DNA from: Ardenticatenaceae bacterium
GTDB taxonomy: Bacteria > Chloroflexota > Anaerolineae > Promineifilales > Promineifilaceae
DNA length: 14,320 bases
Assembly (NCBI GenBank): GCA_020634495.1
Contig: JACKBR010000083.1
Coordinates: forward strand, 1-14,320
Direction of reading: 5' to 3'
This document shows, in pieces, positions 13,940-14,320 of the stretch; position 1 is the stretch's first letter; each line of letters begins with the position of its first letter. The position numbers and the translations under genes are program-made. The notes under the pieces were generated by a model. It was not told the origin of the DNA. It was given only the letters and a program-made list of their open reading frames with translations, and made no database searches.

Positions 13940-14320
13940 TTACTGGGCGCAGCCACTGATGACCACTACATACTCGCCACGCGGCTCTTCATTCACAAAA
14001 TGGGCGATCATCTCCGAGAGGCGACCCCGGTGGACAGTTTCGTAAAGCTTGGTGAGTTCGTTGCAAACGGCCGTTTCCCGATCTCCATACACCGCCAAGG
14101 CATCCTCCAAAAAGGGTTTGAGCCGGTACGGACTTTCATAAAAAACCAGCGTGTGCGGCGATTCAGCATCAACGGCCAAAAAGCGCTGCCGCTTGCCGCT
14201 CTTGCGCGGCGGAAAGCCACGAAAGGTGAAGGCGTGTGCCGGTAATCCAGACAAAACCAGCGCCATCACCAGCGCGGTAGGGCCAGGAATCATCGTCACG
14301 GGCAAATTTTCAGCTACAGC
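13940..14320 (-). CDS. rsmI: 16S rRNA (cytidine1402-2'-O)-methyltransferase RsmI, 5'-truncated
   Basis: The last 126 codons of a tetrapyrrole-methylase-fold enzyme; the start lies beyond the right edge. It methylates the ribose of C1402 in 16S rRNA near the P site with S-adenosylmethionine. The conserved order is present: [76 protein letters not shown] and [14 protein letters not shown] replaces the more common RELTK. The stop codon lies at the very edge of the serial-hairpin element, and the gene is convergent with rlmH. Confidence 0.93.
   Translation of the reverse strand, partial: AVAENLPVTMIPGPTALVMALVLSGLPAHAFTFRGFPPRKSGKRQRFLAVDAESPHTLVFYESPYRLKPFLEDALAVYGDRETAVCNELTKLYETVHRGRLSEMIAHFVNEEPRGEYVVVISGCAQ

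Larger units (their letters stand above)
334..14074. repeat. Highly iterated palindrome ACGGCCGT, at least 20 copies
   Basis: Copies start at 334, 1069, 1446, 1716, 2536, 3283, 4861, 4910, 5363, 5402, 6230, 8572, 10693, 11420, 11462, 12049, 12463, 13231, 13516 and 14067. Chance at equal base composition predicts about 0.2 in this length. Most lie inside genes and in several frames, read as NGR or TAV; three are intergenic. Related forms GCGGCCGT and TCGGCCGT also recur. None lies in the AT-rich segment 6238-8571, though a gap of similar size (8580-10692) also exists within the broken penicillin-binding protein. Confidence 0.85.

Noticed and set aside
1..14320. CRISPR array, tRNA, rRNA or insertion-sequence transposase
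   Set aside because: No regularly spaced repeats with unique spacers, no cloverleaf-like stretch and no transposase motif were found on either strand.

Overview
The window looks like a piece of a bacterial chromosome, probably from the Chloroflexota (Anaerolineae-like). That placement is an inference. It rests on exported proteins with Thr-Pro repeats (TPTPTP tail, PTPTPEV linker), a class A penicillin-binding protein with a long extracellular C-terminus, many orphan small membrane proteins, and an octamer palindrome, ACGGCCGT, repeated at least 20 times in 14.3 kb. No rRNA, tRNA or CRISPR array was seen.

Left part (1-5388). The 5'-truncated end of a class A beta-lactamase-fold serine hydrolase comes first. 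A run of short, mostly membrane-bound or exported proteins follows: a DUF420-like four-helix protein, a convergent YgjV-like protein, a Pr6Pr-type membrane protein, a small lipoprotein, a PnuC/YgjV-like membrane protein, an aminoglycoside phosphotransferase (APH)-fold kinase and a one-helix protein with a PH-like domain. Most are on the + strand with short gaps.

Middle (5389-8543). A RelB/RelE-type toxin-antitoxin pair (5668-6169) is followed by a visibly AT-rich, minus-strand two-gene operon (8088 to 6372). This operon encodes a multi-helix membrane protein resembling the 'cyanobacterial TRADD-N-associated' transmembrane family and a membrane-anchored periplasmic solute-binding domain with no ABC permease or ATPase. 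Base use unlike the neighbours, a possible gene remnant at one edge and a 455-bp gene-free AT-rich stretch at the other suggest an inserted cassette. It is the best candidate here for an undescribed sensory or conflict system.

Right part (8544-14320). One class A penicillin-binding protein on the minus strand is broken by at least ten frame changes, although its catalytic motifs are all still recognisable; this is either a young pseudogene or an error-rich consensus. Next, on the + strand, are an alpha-oxoamine synthase (PLP enzyme) with a large stem-loop in its probable leader and rlmH. The truncated end of rsmI lies on the minus strand. The gaps around these genes hold a family of short GATTACTG/CGGTAATC-type repeats and a roughly 240-bp element of serial hairpins between rlmH and rsmI.
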